DNA of 64,000 nucleotides. It comes from Mantis religiosa. Its lineage: Eukaryota > Arthropoda > Insecta > Mantodea > Mantidae. Below the pieces are notes generated by a model. That model did no database searches. It saw only the letters and a program-made list of their open reading frames with translations, and was not told the origin of the DNA. How positions within the stretch are numbered: position 1 is the stretch's first letter; each line of letters begins with the position of its first letter. This document shows positions 46,259 through 56,905 of this stretch, piece after piece. A program made the position numbers and the translations under genes. The stretch covers positions 198,346,835 through 198,410,834 of the forward strand of contig CM060957.1 in assembly GCA_030765055.1 (NCBI GenBank), in the 5' to 3' direction.

Positions 46259-46440
46259 GTTAGTGAGATATAACGGAACATTTGATTAATGTGCTCAAAT
46301 AGTAAAAGTGATTGTAAGTCAGCGTTTGGATAAAAATTCAAGTGACAATTTGAGTTTCTTACACTTTACAGTGTCATTCAGTCACCAAACTTTTGTCAGA
46401 TAATATCATTAACTGAATCTCAACTTCATACAAGGATAGA

Positions 46441-46989
46441 TCAAGTATAAACGGCAATTATTTTTTAAAATTTATTCTTTCAACAACCAAATAATAAAAA
46501 TAGAGTTAATTTCTATAATGGGGTTCATCTCGGATGATTGAATACTTCCATAACTTGTCCTAGCACAAAAAAAAAAAAAAAAAGAGATCTTCAATAATGT
46601 CACTAATGGGAACAACGTTGTCTGCAGTAATGCTTGTGCCCGATCTCCTCCTATGAGATTCATTTTCTGCAACTTCTCTTCCCACCACAAAATCTTTAAC
46701 TCACTCATATGCTTCAGTCTTTGAAAGTATTTCTTCCCCAAACTGTACGCGTAACTGTCTCAAATTTTCTGAAGGTTTGGTGCCCCTTGTTGCAATAAAT
46801 CTGATGATGCATTGTGCGCAGACATGTGCAACTCTTGCTCAGTCATGGCATACTGACAATGCCCCATTCTCCGTGGTGTGTGCGTACATAATACCCTCTC
46901 TGCAGATACCCCACCAAAATACTGACAAAGTTTCTTCACAAACTTATTACCAACAGCAGCGTTTCATCAAAGTTCCCATTTATGTTTGA
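46441..46989 (-). pseudogene. Mariner/Tc1-like relic in intron 1 of gene B
   Basis: Internally deleted (549 bp) counterpart of 29828-30932 at the same place and orientation relative to the gene: ends tcaagtataaacgg and ttcccatttatgtttga, with the LRVQFGEEIL-like coding stretch on the minus strand (about 46760-46730). Flanking bases on both sides also match arm A. Confidence 0.65.
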
Positions 46990-47197
46990 TATACCCTTGA
47001 ACTATTGAGTTTATCTTTAACATTACATTACATCACTTACATGTTTCAGTCTTTGCTTTGCATCCTTGGTTCTTGTGTTAAATTAAAAATTTGTGTGACA
47101 CTATTTACCAAGCTGTATGATTTGTTGGCCTCCGTGGATGTTTTATTACTAGAACTGGTTATGGCATGCAGTACTAAACCTTCTTGCTTAATTTTAA

Positions 47198-48063
47198 CCC
47201 TTTCACCGATATGGACGTCATTAGACCTCCAAGTTAAAATGTCCCAAACTGAAATGCCCGTGTATAGATGTCCTGTGCACACATGCATTTAGTGCTTATT
47301 TAATGTTAATTATTTTAAACTTTATGTTTTACAGTAAATTTAAATAAATTCTATAAGAAGTAACAGATTAACTTTAGAACTTCCTTCTTGAATGGTAAGA
47401 AATGAGGCATTTTCCTTCTCACTGCTGCCTATATCCTTAACAGCCTGCTCCCAATCGGAAAACTCACCATCAATATCCAAATCACTGTCTAACAACAAAA
47501 AGTCTTCCACATTTTCTGATGTAATATCAGAAGCCTGCACTCTTTCTACACTAGCTACTTTATTTGCTACATTACTAGTTGAAGCCATGATTAGCACTGA
47601 GGAAACTCTTTCAAATGTGTTTTAGCTAATGAAATCGCTTGGAACTCTGACTCATTCAAAATTAGTTTATGAGCTGAGCGAAGAAAACAGTTACATTAGC
47701 TACCACAAAGTTTGGTTGTGCAATTAGCGAGAGAACTGACAGAGGTTTCTTTCCAGTGTAATGCAACATACACAATTACTATTGCGAGGTAGCATCAACT
47801 GAAACCTATAAACCTTGAATCCAACACCGCTTATGCAGCTGATCTGCACATAAATTTTGTAAAACAAAAATACTCAGCATTAGACACGTTTGACGCAAAG
47901 AATGGCTTACTCTACACTGATACAAATTAATGAAATTTCTATATGATACCAATATTTATTTATGAAGCATTTTTGCAGCATTTAACAATTTAAATGTCTT
48001 GTTCTGTTTATTGGGTATTCGTTCCCAGCTTGACAGGGTTTAAATGGCCATCAGCGAAGCGGT
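47198..48063 (-). mobile_element. piggyBac-like element remnant in intron 1 of gene B
   Basis: TTAA flanks it at 47194-47197 and 48064-48067, and gene A has a single TTAA at the matching site (29623-29626). One end reads CCCTTTCACCG. The other likely end (ACCCTGTCAAGC, minus strand) lies next to an inner TTAA at 48040-48043, leaving 20 unexplained bases (48044-48063) between the two. The minus frame 47588-47340 encodes MASTSNVANKVASVERVQ and an acidic run (LDSDLDIDGEFSDWEQ), like the N-terminus of piggyBac transposases; the catalytic part is missing. Confidence 0.6.
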
Positions 48064-48460
48064 TTAATATCACAGCAAACCTTAGAACAACAGTAACACA
48101 TTACAGATTGTGATATTAGTAATCGCCACATAGCAGTTTGTTTTAGTTATATCTAATACCTAAGATTGCTTTGATCTTTATCCATGACATTTTAAACAGA
48201 TTAGGAGGTTTAATGTTGGTACAGTATCTCAGTAAGCTAGCTGGTGTGATAATAGCATTGACATAAACAGACAACTGTCTGTAGTTTGAGATCTTCACAT
48301 GTCTTTGAGTTTCCTAAGTCTGGTTCAACTGTTCAAGAAGTTGTGCGATAAGAGAACTGTGTATTTAATGTGGTTTGAGTAATTATTGATAGATTCAAAG
48401 AAATTGATGGCTAAATTTACTTATATTTTTGGTGTATAAAATATAATTTCTTCTTTACAG

Positions 48461-48937
48461 ATTTATTTCTGGAAATAACAGCAACATCCAATTCGACAGC
48501 TATTTGAAATGGATGAGAAAGTAGAAATCAAAGAAGAGCATCCTCTTGAAGGCGACACAGCCTCACAGAATGAGAGGGAGTTCATTCACGAAGTTGTTAC
48601 AACAAACACAAATGTTGATGATGTCACTGATTGTGACATGACTGTCAAAACAGAAATTAAATCAGAGGCTCCTTTTATCAAAGATCTTGTCAAACAGATT
48701 AAGAGCGAAACTGCTACATGGAGCAACAGCTGCAACATAAATGGGAAATCAGAAATTGAACAACAGACTCTATTTTCAGACATTGGTTCACAGAATGAGG
48801 GAGAATTTCTTCTAGAGGATCCTGTAATGCTTGATAAGAAATACAACAGTGATCATGCAAATGATAATAAAATAGATATTAAAGACGAGCCTTGGTTGCT
48901 GGAAACACAAACTTCATCAATTGATAATAATACTAAG
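48461..48937 (+). CDS. Zinc-finger gene B, first coding exon (acidic N-terminal domain)
   Basis: Acceptor AG at 48459-48460, 48 nt of 5' UTR, ATG at 48509, 143 codons, then the donor GTAAGTTATG at 48938. The five sumoylation-type motifs of gene A are all kept: IKEE, VKTE, IKSE, IKSE and IKDE. About 79 percent identical by eye to gene A, with no gaps. The equal length and phase of this exon in both genes argue that both are under constraint or recently duplicated. Confidence 0.88.
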
Positions 48938-49520
48938 GTAAGTTATGTAGAAACCTGCTGAGTTAGACTAATGTTTTGTAATAATGTATCTATGTTTAAG
49001 TATGTTCAGATATGATTACGTTTTTGAGAAGACCTGTATCCTGAAAACAATTTGCATTTACTGCTTTATTATTATCATTAACCTAGGTACAAGTTTTAGT
49101 GAGGAATCTATCAGCTACATCACTGATATCATGACCAAATGTGTTATTGGTATAAATGAATCTAATATGTTAACCTTTTTTTCCTTCTTATGTTCCTGTC
49201 TTAATATTTGTAAGGGCTTGATCATTTTATCATATGCTCTGATTTATTAAATATTTCTGTTTCCAGTTCTGTGTTCTCTAAACTAAACAAATGCTTTCTC
49301 CACTTCTTGGGTTTTGTACAGTTCATTGCAAGATAAAATATCAATTATTGTCTCTGCATATTTTGTAAATATCTTAGCAGGACAGTTAACACTGTGTAGA
49401 TATTTGTGTGAAAGCTGTACTTTTGAATTATTCTTACACCAATAAAATATATTTGTTTATTAATTTCCACTTATCTTAAGAAGTTGATGTTAATACTTCT
49501 TTCTTCTTTTTAAAATCAAG

Positions 49521-49547
49521 TTCATGAACATTTGTCCACATCTTCAG
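49521..49547 (-). ncRNA. Decayed hammerhead-like motif downstream of PLE fragment
   Basis: Minus strand: CTGAAGA (49547-49541), helix TGGAC/GTTCA with one G-T pair (49538-49534 with 49529-49525), then GAAC where GAAA is expected. It lies about 100 nt after the PLE coding stop on the right strand. A remnant at best. Confidence 0.4.
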
Positions 49548-49660
49548 TCAACACAGTTTGTCTTCAAGGTTACTATGTATTTTCGTATTACCAAAATCTG
49601 AAGACGAAACAAACCTAAAAACAGAATCAATTGCCGGTATGTCTATTTATTACACGATTT

Positions 49661-49948
49661 TTATTTTTTTAAATAAATATTTTTTCCCCAAATTATTAAA
49701 TCTATGAGAACATTTAATTGTTTTAATAATTTATCTTCTGGATTTATTTCATGGTTAAATGACCAAAAAAGATATGCTACAGCCGATTTATCAATTTGTT
49801 TGTATATAATGTTACGAAAATGTTCTTTCTTTCTTGTTTCCAAACTACGTTTCTTCTTTCCAATATAAACCTGATCACAATCTAAACAATGAAATAGATA
49901 AATACCAAATTTTTTATTATTCGAAAATTGTAATAAATTTTTAATACT
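49661..49948 (-). pseudogene. PLE GIY-YIG endonuclease fragment (3' piece)
   Basis: Minus strand: FGIYLFHCLDCDQVYIGKKK (about 49910-49851, one frame with the rest), then METRKKEHFRNIIYKQIDKS and IIWGKNIYLKK to 49661. This is the GIY-YIG domain and the segment after it. The 5' piece is at 55410-55500 on the other side of the LTR element. Confidence 0.85.
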
Positions 49949-49952
49949 ATAT

Positions 49953-50325
49953 TGTTACCCAGGCGGCAGACTTGCGATACCGATCAATAAATGATGGCTG
50001 GTGGAGAGAAGGGAGAAAGGAGGGGTAGCTGAGTCTTCGTTTACCCCTCCTCCTGCCACTCGAAGTGACACGAAGCTTCAAGAATGTTTTCCCCCTCCAT
50101 AAAAGGAGATTCGGGAAACTTCGGGCCGATCAATACCGGAAGCGACAGTCAGTTGAGAGTGGTGTTGTGGCGTGCGGTGCATAAGTATGGCCGAGCGTAT
50201 GTGTGAAGATGAACTGGCATAAATGTAATTGTGTACATGTAATTGTAATTGGAATAAGGTGGAAATAAAGAACCTTTTGAGAGGTGTAATTGAACTTTTT
50301 AATTTCACGAACCCACAAAGTCACA
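49953..50325 (+). repeat. 5' LTR of the gypsy element
   Basis: TGTTACCCAGGCGG to AAGTCACA. A TATA-like ccataaaagg near 50098 and AATAAAGAACC near 50264 fit promoter and polyadenylation signals. Only the last 25 bases or so are shared with the LTR subfamilies at 11973 and 14958. Confidence 0.95.
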
Positions 50326-50352
50326 ACTGTCGTCAGGAGTGGGATAACGGCC

Positions 50353-51582
50353 ATGGAATCGGCACTGGAAAAGATTTTACATAAAATGGAAGACATGAAG
50401 GCCGAAATAACAGCGAAGACGGAAGCGGCAAATAACAACTTGGCCGCGGAACTGAAACAAATGATGACGGCCAACGACAACATCGCCGAGAAGATGGAAG
50501 CGGCAAACAACAACTTGGCCACGTCAATGACCGCAAAGATGGCCGAACTGACCACAGAAATGAGGGCAGCGAACGACAGCCTGGCCACGGAGATGAAACC
50601 AGCAAACAAGGCCCTTGCCGTGAAGTTCGAAGAGCAGCTGACCAGCGTAAAAGAGGAAGTCACAGAGTTAGGCGAGCGCGTCGATGACCTGGCGAGCCGC
50701 GTTGACGAGCTGGAGGGAAAGACTGACAGCAACGCAAAGTCCCTGAATGCCATGGTGGAGGACGTCGTCGGCAGGAGGTTAAAGGATTTGAGGGTCGACG
50801 CACCGGGACGCGACACAACATCGGCGCGCGTCAAACCTACGAAATATGACGGCGCGTCAACGTTTGAGGTCTTCTGCCGCCAATTCGACGCAGTGGCCAA
50901 GTACAACAAATGGTCACCAGAGGAGGAGGCCACACAGTTAATAGCCAGCCTCCAGGGTCGGGCCGCGGAAGTCCTAAACGCGGTACAGACAACGGCGGCG
51001 TCCAAGGACATCTGGGAGGCCCTGGCGAATCGTTTTGGGAACCACCGCTTAGCCGCAGCGTACCGCAGCCAGCTGAAGGCAAGGTCGCAGCAGCCGGGGG
51101 AGACGCTGCAGGAGTTCGCCCTGGCAGTTGAACAACTGGATAGCAAGGCCTGAGTCGACCTCCCACCAGAGTTCGTATCCTGGGAAGCTGCCTACACATT
51201 CGTTGACGGGGTACGGGACACGGAGATTCTTCAGCGGCTAATGCTCGGTGATTATAAAACAATCCATGGGGTGCTAACGGCAGCATTGAGGATGGAGGCG
51301 GCCAAGGTAACAGCTATCCCGTCGTCGAGAACGAGGAGTGTGCGCTACGCCGCGGACAGAAGACCAGCCAATGTACGCCGGCGAACACCTAGTGGCCTGT
51401 GTTAGGGGTGTGGACAGCCCGGGCTCCTGCAGAGAGACTGCCCACACCAGGAAGAGCGGCCAAATGAACGAGTAAGGCCCGGCGTGGAGAGGGGCACGTC
51501 GGCGCCATTACCACCATCCCCTCGAGTGACACTCCGCGCCGTCAGCCGGCGGATGAATGACAGCCTCATCGCGGACGGCTAA
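50353..51582 (+). pseudogene. gypsy gag
   Basis: ATG at 50353, MESALEKILHKMEDMKAEIT. The coiled coil (about residues 10-100) has NNNLAAELKQM-type repeats, then VKPTKYDGASTFEVFCRQFD, WSPEEEATQLIASLQGRAAE and ANRFGNHRLAAAYRSQLKAR. Stops at 51151-51153 (TGA) and 51403-51405 (TAG, inside the knuckle where the other copy has Trp) interrupt one otherwise continuous frame. The knuckle has also lost its histidine (CGQPGLLQRDC). The frame ends SLIADG with TAA at 51580-51582. Confidence 0.9.
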
Positions 51583-54500
51583 GTAAGAGGAAAGCCGTGC
51601 CGCGTGCTGGTGGACACCGGGGCGGCCGTGACCATCATCACACCTGACGTGGCGAAGGGTTTGCCGACGAAGAAGCCGAGCCGACCATACCAGCTGGTGT
51701 TGGCATCGGGCGACACCTTGCCTGTGGAGAAGGAGGCCCTGCTGGAGCTTAGCTTGGGACGGAGTGCCGTGCGTCTGTGGGTGTTCGTCGCGAAGGTGGC
51801 TGAGGAGGTGATTCTGGGACTGGATGCCCTCAGGAGCCAGGAGGCGACGGTCGACGTCGGCAGGAAGGTCCTGTGGCTCAACGGAAAAGAGGTTATACTC
51901 CGTCAACCCGAAGAGCGCCTTGGAATCTGCAGGGTCGTCTTGAACGAAGACGTGGTTGTCCCCGCGAGGAGCGAGGTGGTGGTGACGGCGCGACTGGAAG
52001 GCCAGAGAACCAGCAACATGATGCTCGACCAGAAGACGCCTGTACGCGGACTGTGTGTAGCCAGGGCATTGCTGACGTGCCGAGAGGAGGTGCCAGTGAG
52101 ACTGCTAAATCCAACGGACACCGATCACGAAGTGCAGGCCGGGACGGAGTTGGGACCGTGCGAGCCCGTGATGAGCGTAACAGCAATCGACAAAGCACAG
52201 GAACGGGTGCCGACGCAACACCTGGAGCCCCGGCTAGAAGGCTTACTGTAGAGGGCGGCCGGCCACCTGACCGCAGAACAACTGGAGAAAGTTCGACAAC
52301 TGCTGAGGCGATACCAGCGCGTCTTCAGCCAAGGCGATAATGACTACGGCACGGACAAAGTGCTTCACCGCATCGACACCGGGGATGGCCGGCCTATTCG
52401 GCAGCCACATAGACGCGTTCCGCTGGCGAAGCAAGGGGCGGTAGGAGATGCTGGAGGACATGAGATCCAGGGGTGTGATTGAAGAGTCTGACAGCCCTTG
52501 GTGTTCCCCTGTAGTCATGGTGACGAAGAAGAACGGCGAGCTACGCTTCTGCGTGGACTACAGGAAGCTGAACGCTGTCACCCGGAAGGACTGCTTCCCC
52601 TTACCCCGGATTGGCGACACCCTGGACACGCCAGCTGGTGCGAAGTGGTTCTCGACCCTGGACCTGAAGTCGGGCTACTGGCAGGTAGCTCTAGATCCGA
52701 GAGACAAAGAAAAGACCGCATTCTCGACAGGCCAAGGGCTCTGGCAGTTCACAGTTATGCCCTCTGGCCTCTGTAACTCACCAGTTCCGTTCCAAAGCCT
52801 CATGGGGTCAGTCATGAGAGGCCTGACTTACGACGCCTGCCTGCTATACCTGGACGACATCATCATCGTCGGTAAGACCTTTGAAGACCATCTAGAGAAT
52901 CTGAACAAGATGCTACAGAGATTGCAGACGACCAACTTGAAGCTGAACGCGAAGAAGTGCCAGCTCTTCTGCAAGGAAATGAACTACTTGGGCCACATAG
53001 TCTCAGCAACCAGAGTGGCCACAGACCCGGAGAAGACACAGGCTGTGAGAGATTGGCCTCGCCCAAAGGATAAGAAAAAGTTGCGCAGTTTCCTGGGGCT
53101 GTGCAGTTATTACCGCCGCTTCATAAAGGGGCTCTCCAACATCGCAAAACCCCTCACCCACCTGACAGTGGAACACCGGCCTTATGTGTGGACGGAGGAT
53201 GCTGAAAACGCTTTCCAGCACCTAAAGGAGGCCCTGTGCAGTGCTCCAATTTTGGGTTTCCCAGAACGGGGTGGCGCCTTAATTGGGGACACCGACGCCA
53301 GCGACCATTACATTGGAGGTGTCCTATCGCAGACTCAGGACGGCCATGAGCGGGTGGTAGCCTACTACAGCAAGACGCTATCCAAGGCAGTGAAGAACTA
53401 CTGATGAGAATTATTGGCGGTAGTAAAGACCTTGGAGCTCTTCAACAAGTACCTGTACGGTCAGCCATTCCACCTGAGGACTGACCATTCCGCCCTAACC
53501 TGGCTATTGAGCTTTAAGAACCTGGAAGGCCAGACAGCACGTTGGGTTCAGAGGCTGCAGTAGTACGACTTCACCTCGGAACATCGCAGAGGAAAGAGCC
53601 ACGGTAACGCGAAGACCCTGTCCAGAAGATTGCGGCCATTGCGCAAGAGTGGAGGAGGAGTGTGCCGCAGCAGTTCGAGTAGTCACGGCAGTGCCTGCGG
53701 ATGGCTGGGATATCGCAGGCCTGAGGAGGGAGCAGCTGGCGGACGCAGACTAGGGGCCACTCTTGAGGGAAGTGGAGGCAGGGACGAGACCAACCTGGGC
53801 GGACGTCGCACAGAGGAGCGCCACCTACAAGTCTTACCGGACCCAGTGGGACTCGTTGAAGACCAGAGAGGGTGAGCTGTTCCGGGTATGGGAATCCCCC
53901 GATGGGAAGACGCAGAGAGAACAGTTGGTACTTCCCCAGAGTAAGGTTCCGGAAGTCTTGGAAGAAGTGCACGCCGGTACTTCAGGAGGACACCTGGGAG
54001 CGAACCGGACGATTGACAAACTACGGCAGCGCTACTACTGGCTGAGGCTCCGAGCAGACGCTGAGAGATGTTGCCGTCAGTGTCACGTGTGCGCGGCGAT
54101 TTGCGGCCCCCAGACTAGGAGCCGGGGTCGCATGCAACAGTACAACGTCGGAGCGCCATTCGAACGGATCGCCGTTGACATTGCTGGACCGTTCCCAATA
54201 TCCGACCGAGGCAACAAGTTCCTGTTGGTGGTCGTGGACTACTTCACTAAGTGGCTGGAGCTGTATGCCATTCCGAACCAAGAGGCAAGGACAATCACAG
54301 GCTGCCTCGTGAAGCAAGTGCTTTGCTGATTTGGGGTACCATTAGAGCTGCACAGTGACAAAGGCACCAATTTTGAGTCCAACCTGATGAAGTACGCACT
54401 AGAGAGACTTGGGGTTAACAAGACCCGCACAACACCTCTACATCCCCAGTCGGATGGCATGGTCCAGAGGTACATCAAGACCTAGAGGAACACTTGAGGA

Positions 54501-55016
54501 AGGTCGTGGCCAGCCATCAGCGAGACTGGGAGGTCAAGGTGCCACTGTTCTTGCTGGCCTACTGCTTGTCAACACACGACACCACGGGGATCACGCCAGC
54601 CAGCTTATTGTTCCGCCGAATGTTACGCCTCCCCTGTGACCTGGCTTTTGGTAGCCCTCCGGGGGTGAAACAGCCAGCGACCGAGTATGTGTAGAACCTG
54701 GTGGACCACCTCCATGACATGCACGAGATGTCTCGCCAGAACATCCAGAAGGCGAGCGACCACATGAAAACCTGATACGACAGGCAAGCCAACAGCCAAG
54801 GATTCCAGCAAGGTGACCTGGTCTGGTTGTACCGCCCGACCCGGACCAAGGGACGCTGCCCGAAGCTTCAGCAGCCATGGCAAGGGCCGTAACAGGTGGT
54901 GAAGAGGATTAACGACGGGGTCTACCGCATCCAGAAGGTGCCCCGAGGAAAGATGTTGGTGGTACACCTGGATCGCCTGGCCTACTTCAAAGGTGCTGTT
55001 CGGGACGACCAGCCTT
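51583..55016 (+). pseudogene. gypsy pol: protease, RT, RNase H, integrase
   Basis: Same frame as gag after one stop. Protease: VLVDTGAAVTIITPDVAKGL (about 51607). TAG at 52249, then a 2-bp deletion near 52440 shifts the frame. RT (52448 on): CVDYRKLNAVTRKDCFPLPR, STLDLKSGYWQVALDP, FTVMPSGLCN and intact LLYLDDIIIVGKTFEDHLEN. RNase H begins GDTDASDHYIGGVLSQTQ (about 53290). TGA TGA at 53402-53407 and TAG near 53561 follow. Integrase (53763 on): H-H-C-C zinc finger (EVHAGTSGGHLGANRTIDKL, CCRQCHVC), AVDIAGPFP and LHSDKGTNFES carry the two aspartates, but the usual glutamate block reads SDGMVQRYIK with Gln. TGA at 54327 and 54773, ending with the GPY/F-like tail and TGA near 55016. Confidence 0.92.
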
Positions 55017-55029
55017 GAGGAGGGAGCAG
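55017..55029 (+). promoter_or_regulatory. Polypurine tract of the gypsy element
   Basis: gaggagggagcag directly before the 3' LTR, the expected primer site for plus-strand DNA synthesis. The minus-strand element at 11973-15456 has gaggggggagcag in the same place. Confidence 0.8.
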
Positions 55030-55405
55030 TGTTTCCCAGGTGGCAGACTTGCGATGCCGATCAATAAATGATGGCCAGTGGAGAGAGGGGAGACAGGAGG
55101 GGTAGCCGAGTCTTCATTTACCCCTCCTCGTGCCACTCGAAGTGACACGAAGCTTCGAGAATGTTTTCCTCCTCCATAAAAGGAGATTCGGGAAACTTTG
55201 GTCTGATGAATACCGGAAGCGACAGTCAGTTGAGAGTAGTAGTGTTGTGGCGTGCGGTGCGTAAGTATGGCCGAGCGTACGTGTAAAGACGAACTGGCAA
55301 AAATGTAATTGTGTACATGTAATTTTAAATGGAATAGGGTGGATATAAAGAACATTTTGAGTTGTGTAATTGAACTTTATAATTTCACGAACCCACAAAG
55401 TCACA
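55030..55405 (+). repeat. 3' LTR of the gypsy element
   Basis: TGTTTCCCAGGTGG to AAGTCACA, 376 bp, collinear with the 5' LTR with scattered substitutions and a 3-bp agt insertion near 55238. Confidence 0.95.
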
Positions 55406-55409
55406 ATGT

Positions 55410-55524
55410 TTATTTTGAGGAACTAAACTTATACCAACTTCTTTAAAAAAAAAAATTCAAAATGTTTAATAATCCAAGTATGGTAAGTAAATTTTTTAAA
55501 TTTATAATTATCATTTTATTATAA
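55410..55524 (-). pseudogene. PLE fragment (5' piece of the split copy)
   Basis: Minus-strand frame TYHTWIIKHFEFFFFKEVGI then SLVPQNKH ends exactly at the gypsy target site and continues in frame at 49948 on the other side. It matches FTFHPSAYNKFQKIFSKHNI in the palindromic PLE. Confidence 0.75.
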
Positions 55525-55544
55525 TTTGAATTATTCTGTTGCAG

Positions 55545-55576
55545 GATGCTGTTCTTCCACCAATAAAATGTTCAAG
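55545..55576 (+). CDS. Zinc-finger gene B, 32-nt micro-exon
   Basis: tctgttgcag before, gtaagact after; encodes DAVLPPIKCS plus two bases of Arg. Same length and phase as the gene A exon. It starts only 7 nt after the right-hand 13-bp PLE duplication, so the insertion carries a duplicate of part of the polypyrimidine/branch region. Confidence 0.85.
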
Positions 55577-56740
55577 GTAAGACTTGACTTTTTTCAAATA
55601 TAAGCCTTATGTTTACTCTAGCATTTATGTTTTAGTACATGTGTCATGGAGCTCTTGAACTAATACATATATACTTGCCCTAAGCAATATCATATGAGAC
55701 AAAACAGATTCCCATATTGAATATGTTTCTGTCCATATAATAAACAGATTACATTTGTAATTATGTATATACAACACTATGTATTCCAACTGCTGTGCTG
55801 TAGATGTTCACTTATTTGCAGGTATTTGGTGCCATGAAGTACTACAATATCATACTAACGGTAACGTCATATAAGAACATGTGTTGTAACTTACATTATG
55901 CAGTTCTTGTTATGTTATTGCTATCTCTGATTGCCTTATATGTCACTAGCTCTTTTGGCTACTTGGAGGAAAGTGTGTTTGAAACTTCCGGTTACATTTC
56001 TATTTTCTATGATATTTGTTTGCACTTTAAAATAGTTTTAACAATTTTGGAAAACTGGTGTACAATGTCATTCCATGATTTTATTTAGGCATGTGTTTGC
56101 TTCTTCTTGTATCTTAGTTCCGCACATCTTCATTCTGTTTCTTGTCATCTGCATTATGGATATCTATTGGATCTGTTAGCAAAGTTAAAGTTACTATGGT
56201 TTACAGGAGTTAATCATTTATAATCAGCACTTCAGACTACATGAAATGTTCCACATTCCAATTATGTCAGCACTTTGTCTGCATTTTCTTCAGCTTCAAC
56301 GAGTGCAAGAGCATCCTTTTCATCATCTCGTTGTTTTGGAGCAGTTCATGATTGATTCCACTTTAATTCCCTTAGTGCTAGATCAATCCAGTTCAGTACA
56401 TCCTTACTATGCAAGAGCAAATGCACTTTCATGTTCTTACTGTTTTGTGGTTCATGTAACAACATTTACAAAATACTGAAGCAAATTATTTCTAAGATAT
56501 GATTGACAAGGCTATGGATATAGAATTCCTCAGCCTGACCAAATTCTCTCCTTTCATATCTCAAAATAAATTCCGAAGTTAGTAATTTTACGGCGACAGT
56601 GAATTTCTACCACAAAGAAATTAAGTGTGTTATCCAATTATAGAGTTTCTGTTTGCCGCGAGAGGAGCTAACGATCAACATACAAGAAGATTCAATAACT
56701 GAGATACTTTTTTTATTTTATGTCCTCCAACGTTAAGTAA

Positions 56741-56905
56741 TATCGGATGATGAATGAGCCCAGAGTCCATAGAGTTTCGGGTTACCCCACATTCGTCTTA
56801 CAGAATAAGGGAAAACCCTGCAAAAACCTCATCCAGGTAACTCACCCTGACCGAGATTCCAACTCGGGACCTCTAGAACGTGAGACAGACAAGCCGCCGC
56901 CACGC
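56741..56905 (-). mobile_element. SINE, tRNA-like head with conserved body
   Basis: Minus strand: a box B-like gagttggaatctcggtcag (about 56865-56845), then agttacctggatgaggttt, gggttttccctta and gactctgggctcatt. The body resembles the widespread insect SINE type best known to me from termites and cockroaches (tRNA head, then a GGTTTTCCCT body), which weakly supports a polyneopteran host. No clear target duplication. Confidence 0.5.

Larger units (their letters stand above)
46259..48460 (+). other. Intron 1 of zinc-finger gene B
   Basis: GT at 46259-46260 and AG at 48459-48460 (tttcttctttacag). It contains the mariner relic shared with gene A and the piggyBac-like insertion that gene A lacks. 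Confidence 0.75.
49953..55405 (+). mobile_element. Full-length (inactive) Ty3/gypsy LTR retrotransposon
   Basis: 5453 bp: 5' LTR, gag, protease, RT, RNase H, integrase, polypurine tract and 3' LTR. There is no envelope-like frame after integrase. The 4-bp flanks ATAT (49949-49952) and ATGT (55406-55409) differ by one base, and removing the element plus one flank restores an uninterrupted PLE frame. LTRs of 373 and 376 bp differ at a few percent of sites by eye, so insertion is not very recent. At least six in-frame stops and two frameshifts inactivate it. Confidence 0.95.
49435..55524 (-). mobile_element. PLE insertion split by a gypsy element
   Basis: TTTGAATTATTCT occurs at 49422-49434 and 55525-55537, a 13-bp duplication absent as a duplicate from gene A, so this is one insertion. 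The PLE itself (about 0.63 kb) lies on the minus strand in two pieces, 49435-49952 and 55410-55524, joined in frame across the gypsy insertion. Confidence 0.88.
48938..55544 (+). other. Intron 2 of zinc-finger gene B
   Basis: From GTAAGTTATG to tctgttgcag. After removing the 6.1-kb insertion at 49435-55524 it is collinear with intron 2 of gene A, including the stretch agtgaggaatctatcagct and the empty site of the palindromic PLE. Confidence 0.85.

Noticed and set aside
49590..49625. CTGAAGA followed at once by CGAAAC on the plus strand, a hammerhead-like pair of cores
   Set aside because: No room for helix II, and it lies on the strand opposite to the PLE coding frame.
50130..51146. 338-codon open frame on the minus strand across gypsy gag
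   Set aside because: Antisense shadow of gag. The plus strand has the coiled-coil and capsid motifs, and the minus frame shows no domain.
54980..55029. Envelope gene in the full gypsy element
   Set aside because: The integrase tail ends only about 15 nt before the polypurine tract, so there is no space for one.
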